Source of the DNA: Hofstenia miamia
Taxonomy: Eukaryota > Xenacoelomorpha > Acoela
Length of the DNA stretch: 64,000 nt
Assembly (NCBI GenBank): GCA_004352715.1
Contig: SCFE01000043.1
Location: 1,734,531-1,798,530, forward strand
Direction of reading: 5' to 3'
Shown in pieces: positions 27,347 through 35,327 of this stretch. The number at the start of each line of letters is the position of its first letter. The first letter of the stretch is position 1. The translations under genes were made by a program, and so were the position numbers. Under the pieces are notes generated by a model. The model was not told the origin of the DNA and ran no database searches. It saw only the letters and a list, made by a program, of their open reading frames with translations.

Positions 27347-29577
27347 NNNNNNNNNNNNNNNNNNNNNNNNNNNNNNNNNNNNNNNNNNNNNNNNNNNNNN
27401 NNNNNNNNNNNNNNNNNNNNNNNNNNNNNNNNNNNNNNNNNNNNNNNNNNNNNNNNNNNNNNNNNNNNNNNNNNNNNNNNNNNNNNNNNNNNNNNNNNNN
27501 NNNNNNNNNNNNNNNNNNNNNNNNNNNNNNNNNNNNNNNNNNNNNNNNNNATATATGTATATATATGTAATGTATAGAAATATATGTTTGATGGGTATAT
27601 TGAATATGTATATGGAACTCAACATATTGATCATTATAATTGCAGCATGTAGTGCAAGAACCCATTCAATGCAAATTCATTCAATAAAAGAAATCATCTT
27701 TTTTAGTTTACGTTGTTATCTTTGCTCATGTAGTATCGGTTAACTGATTCTTCATAAAGCTACAATCAAAAGTACGGGCATTTCACTAGTTTTGCACCTA
27801 ACAGCCTTTAGTTCCTCTTCACATAATTTTAAAGCAATCAATTTGGCAATTTTGTCAATTAACGTGTTATTCAATTATGTTTTACTCAACAAATCCTCAT
27901 TGCTTAGTAGATTTAATGAAATAACTCGTTTTGACATTTAAATCTATTGGTTGTTGTGTAGTTACCACTTTCCATCAAAGAGGCATGAGATTAAACCTAA
28001 CGTAGGTTTCAAATCATGATTTAGATACTTAATGTAAAAATTTTTAACACAAAAAATTTAATCAAATATTCTCTGTATTTAAACACAAAAACTTCAATAA
28101 ATTATGTACTGAACAAAACTCATATATTAGTTGTTATAATAATATGAGTAAAACACATTGAATAATCGAAATTAATATATAAATACCACAATGTATTTGC
28201 AAATTTCATCTAAGGTAAGGACTTGATTTAAACTAAAAATGTATAATTTGCATAAATATAATCTTATTTGATTGGCGAAGGTATAGAATAGGGTGCACGC
28301 GGACAAAATAAGAACTAATATAAGGTAAAAACCATGAGAAATGCAATAAAATACATAAAAAGTTTAAAAAATTACATATATAGACCGATATCTTTGCATA
28401 ATTCGTAGCACGCTGTATATATTTAAGGAAAATAGCGCAGGAAATGTGGAATTCATAAAAAATTATTATCTATTATTAAACAAATTACAAGATATAAAAG
28501 TATACTCATGTAAATTTATACATATTTAGTGTAAATCCAGTCCTTCTTACTTTTATACGTAGCATTTTCAGAGACTTTTTTCTCCCAAATTTTATATATT
28601 TCCACATTTTATTTACCGATTAGTAAAAACGAATTTCATACATTCCGCTGATACTGTTATAAATGTTTTGTATAGTGGAGATGTACGTATCGGCTGGGTG
28701 CAATTGCCGTGGGTGTGTTGATATGCAATTATTACTGAAAATTACAATAAATTTGCTTATACTTATATTGACAATGTAGATTGAACTCAAAATAGGAACT
28801 TTCATAATTGAAACATGTAGTGCAACACCCATTTAGAACAAATTGATTCAAAACAAGAAATCACTTTTTTAGTTTACGTTTGTATCTTTGGTTATGTATT
28901 TTATTAATTATTTATGTAGCGTCGGTCAACTGATCCTTCACAAAGCTATCAAAGTACTCACATTTCACTTGTTTTGCACCTAGAAGCATGTAGTTCCCCT
29001 TCACATAATTCTAAAGCAATCGATTTGACAATTTTGTCAATTAACGGGCAAGAGTGCAGTCCTAAAATTTACAGAAGTTATCCAATTCAAAAACATCGTA
29101 TAAGAGAAGTGTATATTCATACAAACATTGAAGTTTTCTGCGTATGTGGGCTAGAAGTTCATGTAGATGTACGGCGTACACCAGCTTATACCCTCAACTA
29201 CAGTTAACGGGTTATTAAATTATGTTTTACTCAAAGAAATCCTCATTGCTTAGTAGATTTAATGAAATAGCTAGTTTTGACACTTAAATCTTGTAGTTGT
29301 GTTGTAATTAACATTTTCCAAAAAGAGGTGGAATAGCCTAAGGAGATTGATTCAAATCAGATATTTTCTACAGAGATGCCGCAATCTTAAATAATGCGGC
29401 CAATACACATATGTACAAGACGCCATGAATAAGATTTTTATGTACAAAGCGCCATCTATAAATATATATATATANNNNNNNNNNNNNNNNNNNNNNNNNT
29501 CTTAAATAATGCGGCCAATACACATATGTACAAGACGCCATGAATAAGATTTTTATGTACAAAGCGCCATCTATAAA

Positions 29578-29612
<35 letters not shown>

Positions 29613-30287
29613 GAATTCGTTTAATTATGTTAGGTTATCGGTCCATATCTATTATATTTCAACTTTTTACGTATGTTATTGCATTTCTCATTGTTTTTTA
29701 CCCCATATAAATGTTTATTTTCTCCACGTGCACCCAATTCTATACCTTCGCCAATTACCTAAACGCTGCTGCTAATGTAATTCATATACAATACATAGAT
29801 GAATGTTATTACCTTTGATTACGTCAATAAATCTGCGATGGTAAGCCATTCCAAAATGTGTGAATGTCTCCGCAAGCAGGCTTTCATTTAAGCGGTAATA
29901 AATATCACAATTCAATTGAAACTCCAAGCCTTTTTTCGAATAAAGATCAAGTTCATAATTATCAAAAACAATTCGCTGATAAATGGCAGGAAAAAGTATT
30001 GGTTCGTATAAAGGTCCCCAAAAGTACCTACCCATTCCATATGCCTTGCTTTTATCAACTTTGTTGTTTAAAATACTTTTCTTAAAACCAATATATTCAA
30101 AACTAATAAAACTAAAGCTCAAAATAATCAAAATAGAAAGTAAAATAAATAAAACTAGAACGGCAATTGCCACGCCAGCAACAGCTTTTTTGTCTGAGGA
30201 CAAGCCAGCCATTCGATTGAGTAAACGCAATCTGCTAGCACTTGGTTGCGGAGCTACTCGAACGTTAGCTTCATTGTCTGCTCTCAT
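6502..30287 (-). CDS. SPFH/band-7 domain single-pass membrane protein (three exons)
   Basis: Joined exons give about 341 aa. Residues 1-35 are hydrophilic. Residues 36-63 form one strong membrane segment (VAIAVLVLFILLSILIILSF). The rest is a band-7/SPFH-like region with a helical, Gln/Glu/Ala-rich stretch (near EQAQLQQDVDMI and TANAQAERI) typical of the stomatin/prohibitin/flotillin group, which oligomerises on membranes and organises membrane microdomains. Exon 1 ends AAAG before GTAATA. Exon 2 starts after GTGTATTTAG and ends AAAG before GTAACT. Exon 3 starts after CATAATTTAG. Both junctions are phase 1 and the frame stays open to TGA at 6502-6504. NES and NIT sequons suggest a luminal or extracellular SPFH side. 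The second intron of about 19.5 kb carries most transposons of the left half. The exact subfamily is not assigned. The 5' end is taken at the ATG at 30287, so an upstream untranslated exon may exist. Confidence 0.8.
7101..7315. mobile_element. piggyBac-type MITE, TTAA-flanked (copy 1)
   Basis: 215 bp between TTAA (7097-7100) and TTAA (7316-7319). Ends are inverted: CACTAGAA on the left and TTCTAGTG on the right. Near the right end lies GGTCATTTTGATCC, a decayed palindrome. A second member with the same ends and nearly the same length lies at 18110-18322. TTAA duplication is the piggyBac hallmark. No coding capacity. Inside the large SPFH intron. Confidence 0.7.
7316..7944. other. Intronic non-coding DNA
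   Basis: AT-rich sequence inside the 19.5-kb intron with no repeat ends or coding signal that I could support. Confidence 0.5.
7945..8780 (+). pseudogene. P-element/THAP9-like transposase C-terminal relic
   Basis: Decayed C-terminal half of a P-type DNA transposase. Visible family landmarks in order are LNNFEAWLHKW (near 8000), LLTGKMQSDALESRFS (near 8140), GGRNFYVS, then LCMYLSGYIAKSL (near 8415-8450) and LIDRGGLQYPSN (near 8545). The conserved segments change frame near 8100 and after 8500, and one in-frame TAA sits at 8247-8249. No THAP zinc finger is visible, so the 5' half is absent. The assignment rests on the TGK-DALE-RFS and GYIAK landmarks, which I know from THAP9/P transposases. 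Confidence 0.7.
8781..9681. other. Intronic non-coding DNA
   Basis: No gene. A short GC-richer patch at about 9040-9120 has no recognisable ends. A small stem (AGGGA..TCCCT near 9460) was seen, but no mariner terminal repeat could be matched to it. Confidence 0.45.
9682..10693 (+). pseudogene. Tc1/mariner family transposase, mariner D34D type, broken
   Basis: About 337 codons, close to the usual 340-350 of mariner. It starts with ATG at 9682, passes a frame change near 9775, then has LTENQKVQRV (near 10065), the first catalytic Asp in VVVDEKWIYA (near 10130), the second in MHDNANSH (near 10390), and LAPP-type PPYSPDF leading to LLDRY. The spacing from the HDN Asp to the LLD Asp is exactly 34 residues. 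Breaks are the early frameshift, disorder around 9900-9975 and a TGA at 10343-10345. Terminal inverted repeats were not found. The catalytic triad is intact, so this is a fairly recent death. It lies inside the large SPFH intron. Confidence 0.88.
10841..10866. repeat. (TA)n microsatellite
   Basis: Uninterrupted TA dinucleotides just after the mariner relic. It may have been the TA target-rich site of insertion, but no duplication is provable within such a run. Confidence 0.9.
11111..11454. mobile_element. hAT-type MITE with 8-bp target duplication, GC-rich
   Basis: 344 bp flanked by perfect CATTCAAG duplications (11103-11110 and 11455-11462). Ends are inverted, CAAAGGTGTGCGCGG on the left against TAGAGGTGTGCGCGG read inward from the right. 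Unlike its surroundings it is full of CCGCACCGCA units and has a GGGTAC..GTACCC stem near the left end. Non-coding. Eight-bp duplication and the RGGTGTG-type end are typical of hAT elements. Confidence 0.85.
11690..11933 (+). pseudogene. Possible piggyBac-like transposase C-terminal cysteine-rich tail
   Basis: In frame 3, CKPCY (11781), then TKYFCTGWPGQPYMCPPCF and HKKM lead to a TAA at 11931-11933. The C-x2-C..C..C-x2-C spacing followed by a Cys-Phe-Lys and His pattern resembles the zinc-binding tail of piggyBac transposases. Just upstream, another frame reads GDKVKRSVKEQ, consistent with one more frameshift. No DDD catalytic region was found. TTAA-flanked elements lie nearby. Other transposases also end in such zinc ribbons, so the family is tentative. 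Confidence 0.4.
11934..13164. other. Intronic non-coding DNA
   Basis: Two minus-strand open frames here (12034-12282, 12500-12685) have no family features. ATGGCGGAAT occurs in similar settings near 12528 and 13000, hinting at an old repeat I could not delimit. Confidence 0.45.
13169..14209. mobile_element. piggyBac-type non-autonomous element, TTAA-flanked
   Basis: 1041 bp between TTAA (13165-13168) and TTAA (14210-14213). Ends are CCCATTTATGCCGG and its exact inverse CCGGCATAAATGGG, the CCC..GGG start usual for piggyBac. The unit AGCACATCCGGCAT recurs inside near 13312, inverted near 13822, and at the right end (near 14189). No transposase frame remains. Confidence 0.85.
14214..14780. other. 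Intronic non-coding DNA ending in (AAT)n
   Basis: Nothing coding is supported. The run AATAATAATA at 14770-14780 abuts the gap and probably belongs to a repeat that made assembly fail. Confidence 0.5.
14781..15242. other. Assembly gap, 462 N
   Basis: Run of N. It hides the reverse transcriptase core of the LINE that follows. Confidence 0.98.
15243..16512 (+). pseudogene. REL-endonuclease non-LTR retrotransposon, 3' part (R2/NeSL-like group)
   Basis: Starts in the RT thumb (GYKYLGVIE) and continues through DVDRLYMARHKGGKGL, a landmark of LINEs with a C-terminal restriction-like endonuclease. A cysteine cluster follows (CRLCKKECET near 15838; the expected His of the CCHC is Tyr here), then the endonuclease motif RPDIVVVDK..VIDIAVP (near 16088-16150). 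One in-frame TAG at 16048-16050 splits the frame. Coding ends at 16419 and an (AAT)n tail runs at 16469-16512. High Lys/Glu and purine bias make the antisense frames long and spurious. The 5' half is in the preceding gap or lost by 5' truncation. Confidence 0.8.
16513..18020 (-). pseudogene. CR1/L2-like LINE reverse transcriptase, copy 1
   Basis: Minus-strand RT in pieces: the fingers region with LLKSGNRNNV and YRSISILPK (17800-17890), the palm with FYLDFSKAF (near 17650), SGTPHGSCLGPLLF with INDLP (near 17480-17510), then the catalytic box as FADYF instead of FADD (near 17400). The C-terminal part matches copies 2 and 3 (DALLKFSTLSLSLYFHAGDL). Many stops and frameshifts. Its 3' end (CAGCGGCTGAATATAATAAT) meets the (AAT)n tail of the plus-strand LINE, so the two elements lie tail to tail. 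The catalytic change means no activity. Confidence 0.75.
18110..18322. mobile_element. piggyBac-type MITE, TTAA-flanked (copy 2)
   Basis: 213 bp between TTAA (18106-18109) and TTAA (18323-18326). Ends CACTAGAAAGTCT and AGACTTTCTAGTG are inverted. A palindrome, GGTCAAATTTGACC, sits just inside the right end as in copy 1 (7101-7315), which shares the terminal CACTAGAA. Non-coding. Confidence 0.75.
18327..20466. other. Intronic non-coding DNA, 2.1 kb
   Basis: Open frames on the minus strand around 19175-19840 show no family features and are not bounded by convincing splice sites in phase with the SPFH gene. A G run at 19829-19837 is the only odd local composition. Confidence 0.5.
20475..21135. 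mobile_element. hAT-type non-autonomous element with 8-bp target duplication
   Basis: 661 bp between perfect AATTATTG duplications (20467-20474 and 21136-21143). Inverted ends: CATAGATGGAAGT on the left against CAGAGATGGAAGT read inward from the right. Both subterminal regions are pyrimidine-rich with many GCCCC units, while the middle is AT-rich. No coding frame. Confidence 0.85.
21300..21772 (+). pseudogene. hAT transposase C-terminal relic and element end
   Basis: AAAVERCFSMLRKLLA, then DRNLN (21340-21420) matches the hAT dimerisation domain pattern, with a TAG inside. About 330 bp further the element ends in a TAGGGATAGGATCCGG-type terminus (read from 21772 inward). The last 110 bp recur at 6095-6221. 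The 5' part and the other terminus were not found. Confidence 0.7.
22100..23809 (-). pseudogene. CR1/L2-like LINE, copy 2 (ORF1 start and RT end around a gap)
   Basis: Two ends of one LINE flank 782 N (22572-23353). On the right, ORF1 starts with ATG at 23809: a Ser/Pro-rich N-terminus, then an RRM-like IYVGRFAASVSTSDVADHL and PDVWSEGVLIRYYR, a pattern known from LINE ORF1 proteins. On the left is the RT C-terminus (DALLKFSTLPLSLYFHACDL to CPRCRKT, stop at 22151). A 3' tail with AATAAAG and ATTATT repeats sits near 22081-22110. A full element needs more than 3 kb between these ends, so the gap size is wrong or the copy is internally deleted. Confidence 0.7.
22572..23353. other. Assembly gap, 782 N
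   Basis: Run of N within LINE copy 2. The long translated frames that cross it are artefacts of open N. Confidence 0.98.
23810..24432. other. Intronic non-coding DNA
   Basis: AT-rich. A GTTGGG..CCTGACAAA unit occurs twice near 24125-24200, probably a short local duplication. No gene. Confidence 0.5.
24441..25167. mobile_element. hAT-type non-autonomous element with 8-bp target duplication
   Basis: 727 bp between perfect ATCAAATG duplications (24433-24440 and 25168-25175). The inverted ends CAGGCTTGTTCAA and TTGAACAAGCCTG are perfect over 13 bp. Subterminal GATAATCT-type boxes occur on both sides. The minus frame at 24573-24833 is not transposase-like. Confidence 0.87.
25549..26040 (-). pseudogene. 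CR1/L2-like LINE, copy 3 (RT C-terminal part, 3' truncated)
   Basis: Minus-strand thumb region (ANLNWTGHVSLRLRKANSSL, 25745-26014), then the same DALLKFSTLPLSLYFHACDL stretch as copy 2 in another frame. The match to copy 2 stops abruptly at 25549, before the real 3' end, so the 3' end was deleted after insertion. It lies about 220 bp from SPFH exon 2. Confidence 0.75.
26262..26516 (-). CDS. SPFH protein exon 2
   Basis: 255 nt, phase 1 at both ends, residues 159-243. The acceptor GTGTATTTAG/CTTCAATAAAG is preferred over two AGs further upstream because only it restores the frame of exon 1. The donor is G/GTAACT at 26261. The exon carries a conserved-looking ANITEVMRYEI stretch and the start of the helical region. 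Confidence 0.78.
26517..27312. other. SPFH intron 1, non-coding part
   Basis: Non-coding AT-rich DNA upstream of exon 2 in gene sense. A pyrimidine-rich stretch precedes the AG at 26518-26517. No transposon ends were found. Confidence 0.5.
27313..27560. repeat. (TA)n microsatellite around a 204-N gap
   Basis: TA repeats on both sides of the gap (27347-27550). The long frames reported across it are TA translation (Tyr-Ile) and N, not genes. Confidence 0.95.
27600..29345. repeat. Old tandem duplication, two copies about 1.2 kb apart
   Basis: Copy A (about 27620-28000) and copy B (about 28780-29335) share long stretches in the same order, for example TTTTTTAGTTTACGTT, TTCACATAATT.TAAAGCAATC, ATCCTCATTGCTTAGTAGAT. 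Copy B is interrupted by a 155-bp insertion at 29049-29203. Divergence looks like 10-20 percent. No coding frame is conserved between them. Confidence 0.7.
29049..29203. mobile_element. 155-bp insertion with 8-bp target duplication
   Basis: Present in copy B but absent from copy A of the tandem duplication. Flanked by TTAACGGG at 29041-29048 and 29204-29211. Ends (CAAGAG.. and ..CTACAG) are only weakly inverted. The empty site in copy A (TTAACGTG) supports a real insertion. Confidence 0.65.
29385..29577. repeat. 78-bp exact duplication flanking a 25-N gap
   Basis: 29385-29462 and 29500-29577 are identical and each runs into (TA)n. The 25 N (29475-29499) lie between. This looks like two reads or contig ends overlapping at a TA repeat but not merged. 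Confidence 0.75.
29813..30287 (-). CDS. SPFH protein exon 1
   Basis: 475 nt encoding residues 1-158 plus one base. It holds the membrane segment and the first SPFH strands (FQLNCDIYYRLNESLL). Donor G/GTAATA at 29812. The open frame past the donor soon loses similarity to the family, which supports splicing here. Confidence 0.8.
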
Positions 30288-30839
30288 TACTTGGTTTGAT
30301 ATTGCAACTATGGTTACTTTTCGAACATTTGATGAAATTTTGCACGAAAAAACTAACTACGTAATATTTTTTACGTCAAAGTCAACTTTGATAAAATCTA
30401 TTCATAAGAAACTACATTAAGTGAACCAATAATAAATATCTGTGTATGGGTTTTGCATGAAGAATAATGATAGTTTCCTAGTGTTGAGACCAAACATTAC
30501 AATGATATTATTTGAGATTTGTAGTAATGAATTTCAAAAATATAGACTGACTCAAGGCTTTTCAAAAATTGGTCTTTGACAATGTTAGGCAGGATCTGGA
30601 AGTGTGCCTTATTGTCTGTCGAATGCTGTGGCATGTACCTAACTGTTGGCCAGGAGTGTTTATCATAGCATTATTTTCCCATATTGTGGAAAATGTAGAA
30701 TCAATATTAAAAACAAAATTTGAACTTTAGAAATAAAAACTTAGTGTGGCCATATTTTAGAATATGGATATCATTCAAAATCTCTCAAACAGGTGCATAT
30801 GTTTTACACCCCAGGGCATGAAGAATCAATTTTTGCTGC

Positions 30840-30880
<41 letters not shown>

Positions 30881-32583
30881 GGCTTATTCATATTTCAAAA
30901 ATTTGTTGTCTTTCCATTGAAGCAAAATAATATATAGTGAAAATATTTATATAGAGTTACTGGTATTTTCTTTTAGTCCACCAAACTTTGAGAGAATGGA
31001 ATATTTAACAACCTGAAACAGGTATTCACATTGGCAAGTACTAATGTGAAACATACTTAAAATTTAAGTGTGGAATTTTTATGCTGTAATTTTATCATTC
31101 TGTTACAGTAATTAATTATTAAACATGTATTTGAATTTACAAAATAAAGTGATAATTGGGCATTTTCATGCAATTTTGATGTGGTTTATAGTATTGAATT
31201 TCTATATAATTTGTAACTGACATTTTAAAAAAATTGTTGCAGTACTTGAAATTTTATAGATTTTTTAATATTGATCCTTTTGTTTTAATCCCACTATAAG
31301 ATTTGATTGGTTTGATGTCATTTCTGATATCTTAAACACAGAATGGGCAGACATTTGGAAATCACATTAATATTTATATATAGACATAAAACATTTATTT
31401 AGTGTATAATCATTGTAATCTTAAATAACTGCTCTAAATTCAGTTCTAATGAAGATTCACAATATTTTTACTATTGCTATGATACAATCAACATCAATAA
31501 AATTGCCTATGATAATTGAGGGGTAAACCTTTTTAATGTAAAGCCTTAGAAACTGTCATAATATTTTAATGTCGTAATTATTAAATGTTGTAGTTTATTA
31601 ATGTTGTAAATTTTTAATGTCATAAATTTAATTTATAAAATACAATAAATTTGTGTTAGGGCTTTGGTCTATAAAATAACAAAAAATAAGGTTTTGTCTT
31701 AGGGTATCAGGAAACATCAATTTGAGACATGGGCAGGGCTGTGGCTAAGGTAGGGGCCAGGAAAGCCATGGCCCTTCTAGTTTGGTTACTTGGCCCTCTT
31801 CTTCCCAGCATCCTGGATACAAACTCCATACATATAATTCTAATATTCTGCAACTAAATTAGAGTGAATATGTTTTAGTTAAATACATCAAATATGAATG
31901 CCTTATTTCTATTAAAAAAACTCAATGAAAAGTGAAAACTATTTCATTTGAGCAAAACTATGATTAATTTACATTTCAGTCGTCATGGCCTCTTAACTTG
32001 CAAACTCAAGCCATTGGCCTGAACATGGGTCTAGGGTTTAGGCTTACAAAATAATAAAAAAGTGTTTTGGGTGTAGGAGTTAGACTTAAAATAATGAAGA
32101 AATAGGGTTTTGAGATAAGTTTATGAAGAGTCATTTGGAATGATAATAATTAAAATTGACAACATTAAAAAATACAACATTAAAATTCTACCCATAATTG
32201 ACTATTATGATGTCCTCCCTGAAGACATAGCAATTGTTTAATATTGTTGCATAAAGACTTTTAAACCCATTTAATTTTTTATTTATTGCAATTTCAATAT
32301 TAATCTTACAATATTATTTTAATTGGTAATTTGATAAAATGACAAATGGTGCTATATTTTTAGTTTTATATTTCTGCTAAATAGTGACATGTAAAATTAG
32401 TTTAGCATAAGATAAAATTTCTACCTGTCAGATATTTGTCAATATTTTTCTATGGCATGACTTTGTTTACAATACCAGTTTTATTTCACATAAATATTTG
32501 CAATTTGTATGTTAATATTCTCTTCATTTATTCTCAGTAAATTGGTTTTTTCTTGTTATCTTGACTTTATATAAAAAAAATGT
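30288..32583. other. Non-coding, CpG-poor DNA
   Basis: Includes the region upstream of the SPFH start codon, with no clear TATA box. A (TA)n run lies at 30841-30877. Two loosely similar GTTTTG/AAAATAA units occur near 31660 and 32040. No gene could be supported. Confidence 0.45.
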
Positions 32584-33814
32584 ATGGATGACATTGATGC
32601 AATTAAGAACCATGATGGAAACCTGCAAGATGCCCCCATAAAAATTGCTAATATATTAAATGAAACTTTTATCAACTTGGGAAATTATGCTAGCAAACAT
32701 ATTGAATTTAATTCTCCACAGAAAAAAAGTATTCCAATTTTTAAATTCAGATATACTACTACTTATGAGATGATTAATGCAATAACAAAACTCAAATCAA
32801 ATAAATCAAATGGCCCAGCAAAAGTACCTTCCTGGATTTTGAAAGAAATTGTGTCAATTATTAGTAAGCCACTAAATGTTATTTTCAATGAGTGCATCAA
32901 AACAAAAATTTTTCCTGATGTTCTAAAAAAAGCTCATGTAACAGCGGTTTTTAAAAAACATGATGAAAATATTGCCTCCAATTATAAACCAATCTCTGTA
33001 ACTTCCCCACTTAGTAAAATATTTGAGAGACTTTTTTCACATCAAATTTACAATCACATGCAAAAATATAATCTAATGTCTGATGCACAATTTTGATTTC
33101 AAAAACATTTTTCTTCTACTGATGCTCTTATCCAAGCAACTGAACACTGGAGGAATTTCCTAGATAAAAAACTATGTTGTAATTGCTTGCTTAGATATTT
33201 CTAAAGCTTTTGATTCAATCAATCATAAAATATTATACAAAAAACTAAAGCATATAAGCATGGATAATAATAGTGTTCACTTTATAACAAATTATCTTAC
33301 AAATAGAATTCAATGGGTAAAAGCCAAATTGGCTTCCTATCAAAAATTGTATCCCACAGGGAACTATTCTAAGCTCACTACTATTTAATATTTATATAAA
33401 TGATATGAAATATCATACCAAGACCAATCTCAAACAATATACAGATGATACCTGTGTATTTTATGCAGACAAATCTGATGATAAGGCAATAAATGAAATT
33501 GAGTTAACCTGTTGATCATTATGCAATTACTTTTCAATACACAAATTACGAATTAATGCCGAAAAAACTGAATTTTGTTTACTTAAGCCTCATAATTTTG
33601 AAAAAAATCATCCTAAAAAAATTTTAATAGTAAAAAATACCAAAATTCCCAAAGTTACTTCTTTTAAATATTTAGGGGTTACTTTTGACTCAAATTTATT
33701 ATTTAATGAACATGTTTAATCATTACAAAAGAAAATTGCTATTTGTATAAAAACAATAGGCCACATTATAAGCCAACTACCAGAAAATGCAATTGTATAA
33801 CTTCTCCATTCATT
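32584..33814 (+). pseudogene. LINE reverse transcriptase (5' segment of a nested LINE)
   Basis: Plus-strand RT of a Jockey/CR1/Rex-like LINE. It carries the region before the fingers (KLKSNKSNGPAKVPSWILK), NYKPISVTSPLSKIFERLF, a TGA at 33094-33096 where RTs have Gly, then LDISKAFDSIN (near 33200), QGTILSSLLFNIYINDM (near 33360-33405), YTDDTCVFYADKS as the catalytic box (near 33440-33470) and FKYLGVTFDSN (near 33665). Several stops and frameshifts. The frame is cut at 33814 by a long-TIR transposon, resumes at 35106, is cut again by a gypsy LTR at 35328, and its last part is at 46823-47263. Confidence 0.82.
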
Positions 33815-35097
33815 GGGTCTGTCTCACTTATTCCAAACTCATTTCCCCCAAATTAGAGACACAATTTCAATGAAATTGTAATTATATATTTGAATAAATA
33901 TATATATTTCATTAAACTTTATTTTGATTAGTTTTTTATGTGGTTAAGATTACTGAAATATGGATATACAAGTAAATATATGTAAATATGTGCTATAATT
34001 ATAAGCATTGACTGTCTGCATATTATATACATATATTTTATCCGCAACACTGTTTAGATCTAACATGATGATTCAAGAATTGCATTAGCATGCCTTGTGC
34101 TGTCTACTTTCATAATGCATAGCTAATATATAAATGCTAATTTGTTTTGTGTCATATTTACTTCAGAATAATTTTGGGTAGCTTATCTGTTTCTATAAAG
34201 CATTTGACAGATTCATAGTGTAAGACAACACAACCGTTTCTAATACAGAAATTACAGGTTTAAATCCTGTTGGATCTGCTTTTTGAAATGCTCCTCCTTT
34301 ATTTTTGTAAACAAAAATTTGGAATAATATATCTGCAGGCATATCAGTATCAAATAATAATTAAAAACATTAGCAATTTGTTTAACACCTGGATGATATA
34401 AATTTCTGTATTGTATTTGTAAAGAGCAATGTGATACATTGTTACAATTTTTCCAGATTCCTGGTGCCCCTCAAGTAATATACTCAAGTATTAACTGCTT
34501 TTAATGCAGGGGTGTCATGAGAGAGCTGACTCCCTCTCATTGTTGCCAGGCTAATTCTACATTCTAGTAAAATACATAAAAAAATAACATTCAACTTTTT
34601 CAAAGTTAAAAACAACTCTCAATTACTGTTAAAAGGAATAGAATAGTCTGCCAGCCAAACAATGAATACTAGCAGATCAGGAAATGTATCAGATATATAA
34701 TAAAAAATTAGCAAACAAATAACAAATGAATGTGAAAAAATTATTACCTATTACAATAAAGTACAAACTACAAAAATAATGAACATAATTAAATTTCTAT
34801 TTTAAATCTAAACAGATTTTTGAAGGACTGCTAAATGTTTACTAAATGCAAAGATGTGAACTTCAACATTTATAATTATAGAACACATTTACATATATTT
34901 ACTTGTAATTCCATATTTCAGCAATCTTAACTACATAGAAAACTAATCAAAATATAGTTTAAAGAAGTATATATATATATATATATTTATTCAAATATAT
35001 AATTACAATTTCATTGAAATTGTGTATCTAATGGTATTTAATATTTTGTGATCTCAGATATGGGGGAAATGAGTTTGTGGGGAAGTGAGACAGACCC
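33815..35097. mobile_element. Long-TIR DNA transposon nested in the LINE
   Basis: 1283 bp inserted in the LINE. Target CATTCATT (33807-33814) and TATTCATT (35098-35105) differ by one base. Ends GGGTCTGTCTCACTT and AAGTGAGACAGACCC are inverted and the arms stay similar for about 200 bp or more (33815-34010 against 34866-35097). No transposase frame. Long arms and an 8 to 9 bp duplication suggest hAT or Mutator type. A tRNA-like box-B segment lies inside (34195-34285). Confidence 0.75.
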
Positions 35098-35105
35098 TAT
35101 TCATT

Positions 35106-35327
35106 GGTAATTAGCCACTTTAATTATAGTAGTATTCTATTTGCAAACATATGCAAAGAAATAATTAAAAAGCTTGAAACTCAATATAAATGGACCATTA
35201 ATGTTTGTAAACAAAGTTCTAGTGCTTTAAAAAATTATATTTATAAATCAATCCCAAGCCCTAAGCAGTTAATTCAAATAAATGCCACCACTAAATTTTA
35301 TAAAATTGTAAAATTGCATCCACCTAT
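35106..35327 (+). pseudogene. LINE RT C-terminal segment, copy beside E1
   Basis: Continues the LINE frame exactly where the TIR element cut it (VISHFNYSSILFANICKEI). It ends at the E1 LTR at 35328, right after CTAT. The same sequence recurs at 45682-45903 beside the solo LTR. Confidence 0.75.

Larger units (their letters stand above)
28262..29757. repeat. Inverted repeat arms of about 145 bp
   Basis: The left arm 28262-28410 reappears inverted at 29610-29757, for example TTGGCGAAGGTATAGAAT near 28273 and its complement near 29740. Length, divergence and spacing (about 1.5 kb) could be a decayed long-TIR element, or an inversion of part of the tandem duplication. No target duplication is provable. 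Confidence 0.6.

Noticed and set aside
27304-27743. Small Tyr/Ile-rich frames near 27.3 kb
   Set aside because: Direct translation of (TA)n.
28974-29207. 77-codon plus-strand frame across the 155-bp insertion
   Set aside because: It spans an insertion boundary and has no counterpart in the duplicate copy.
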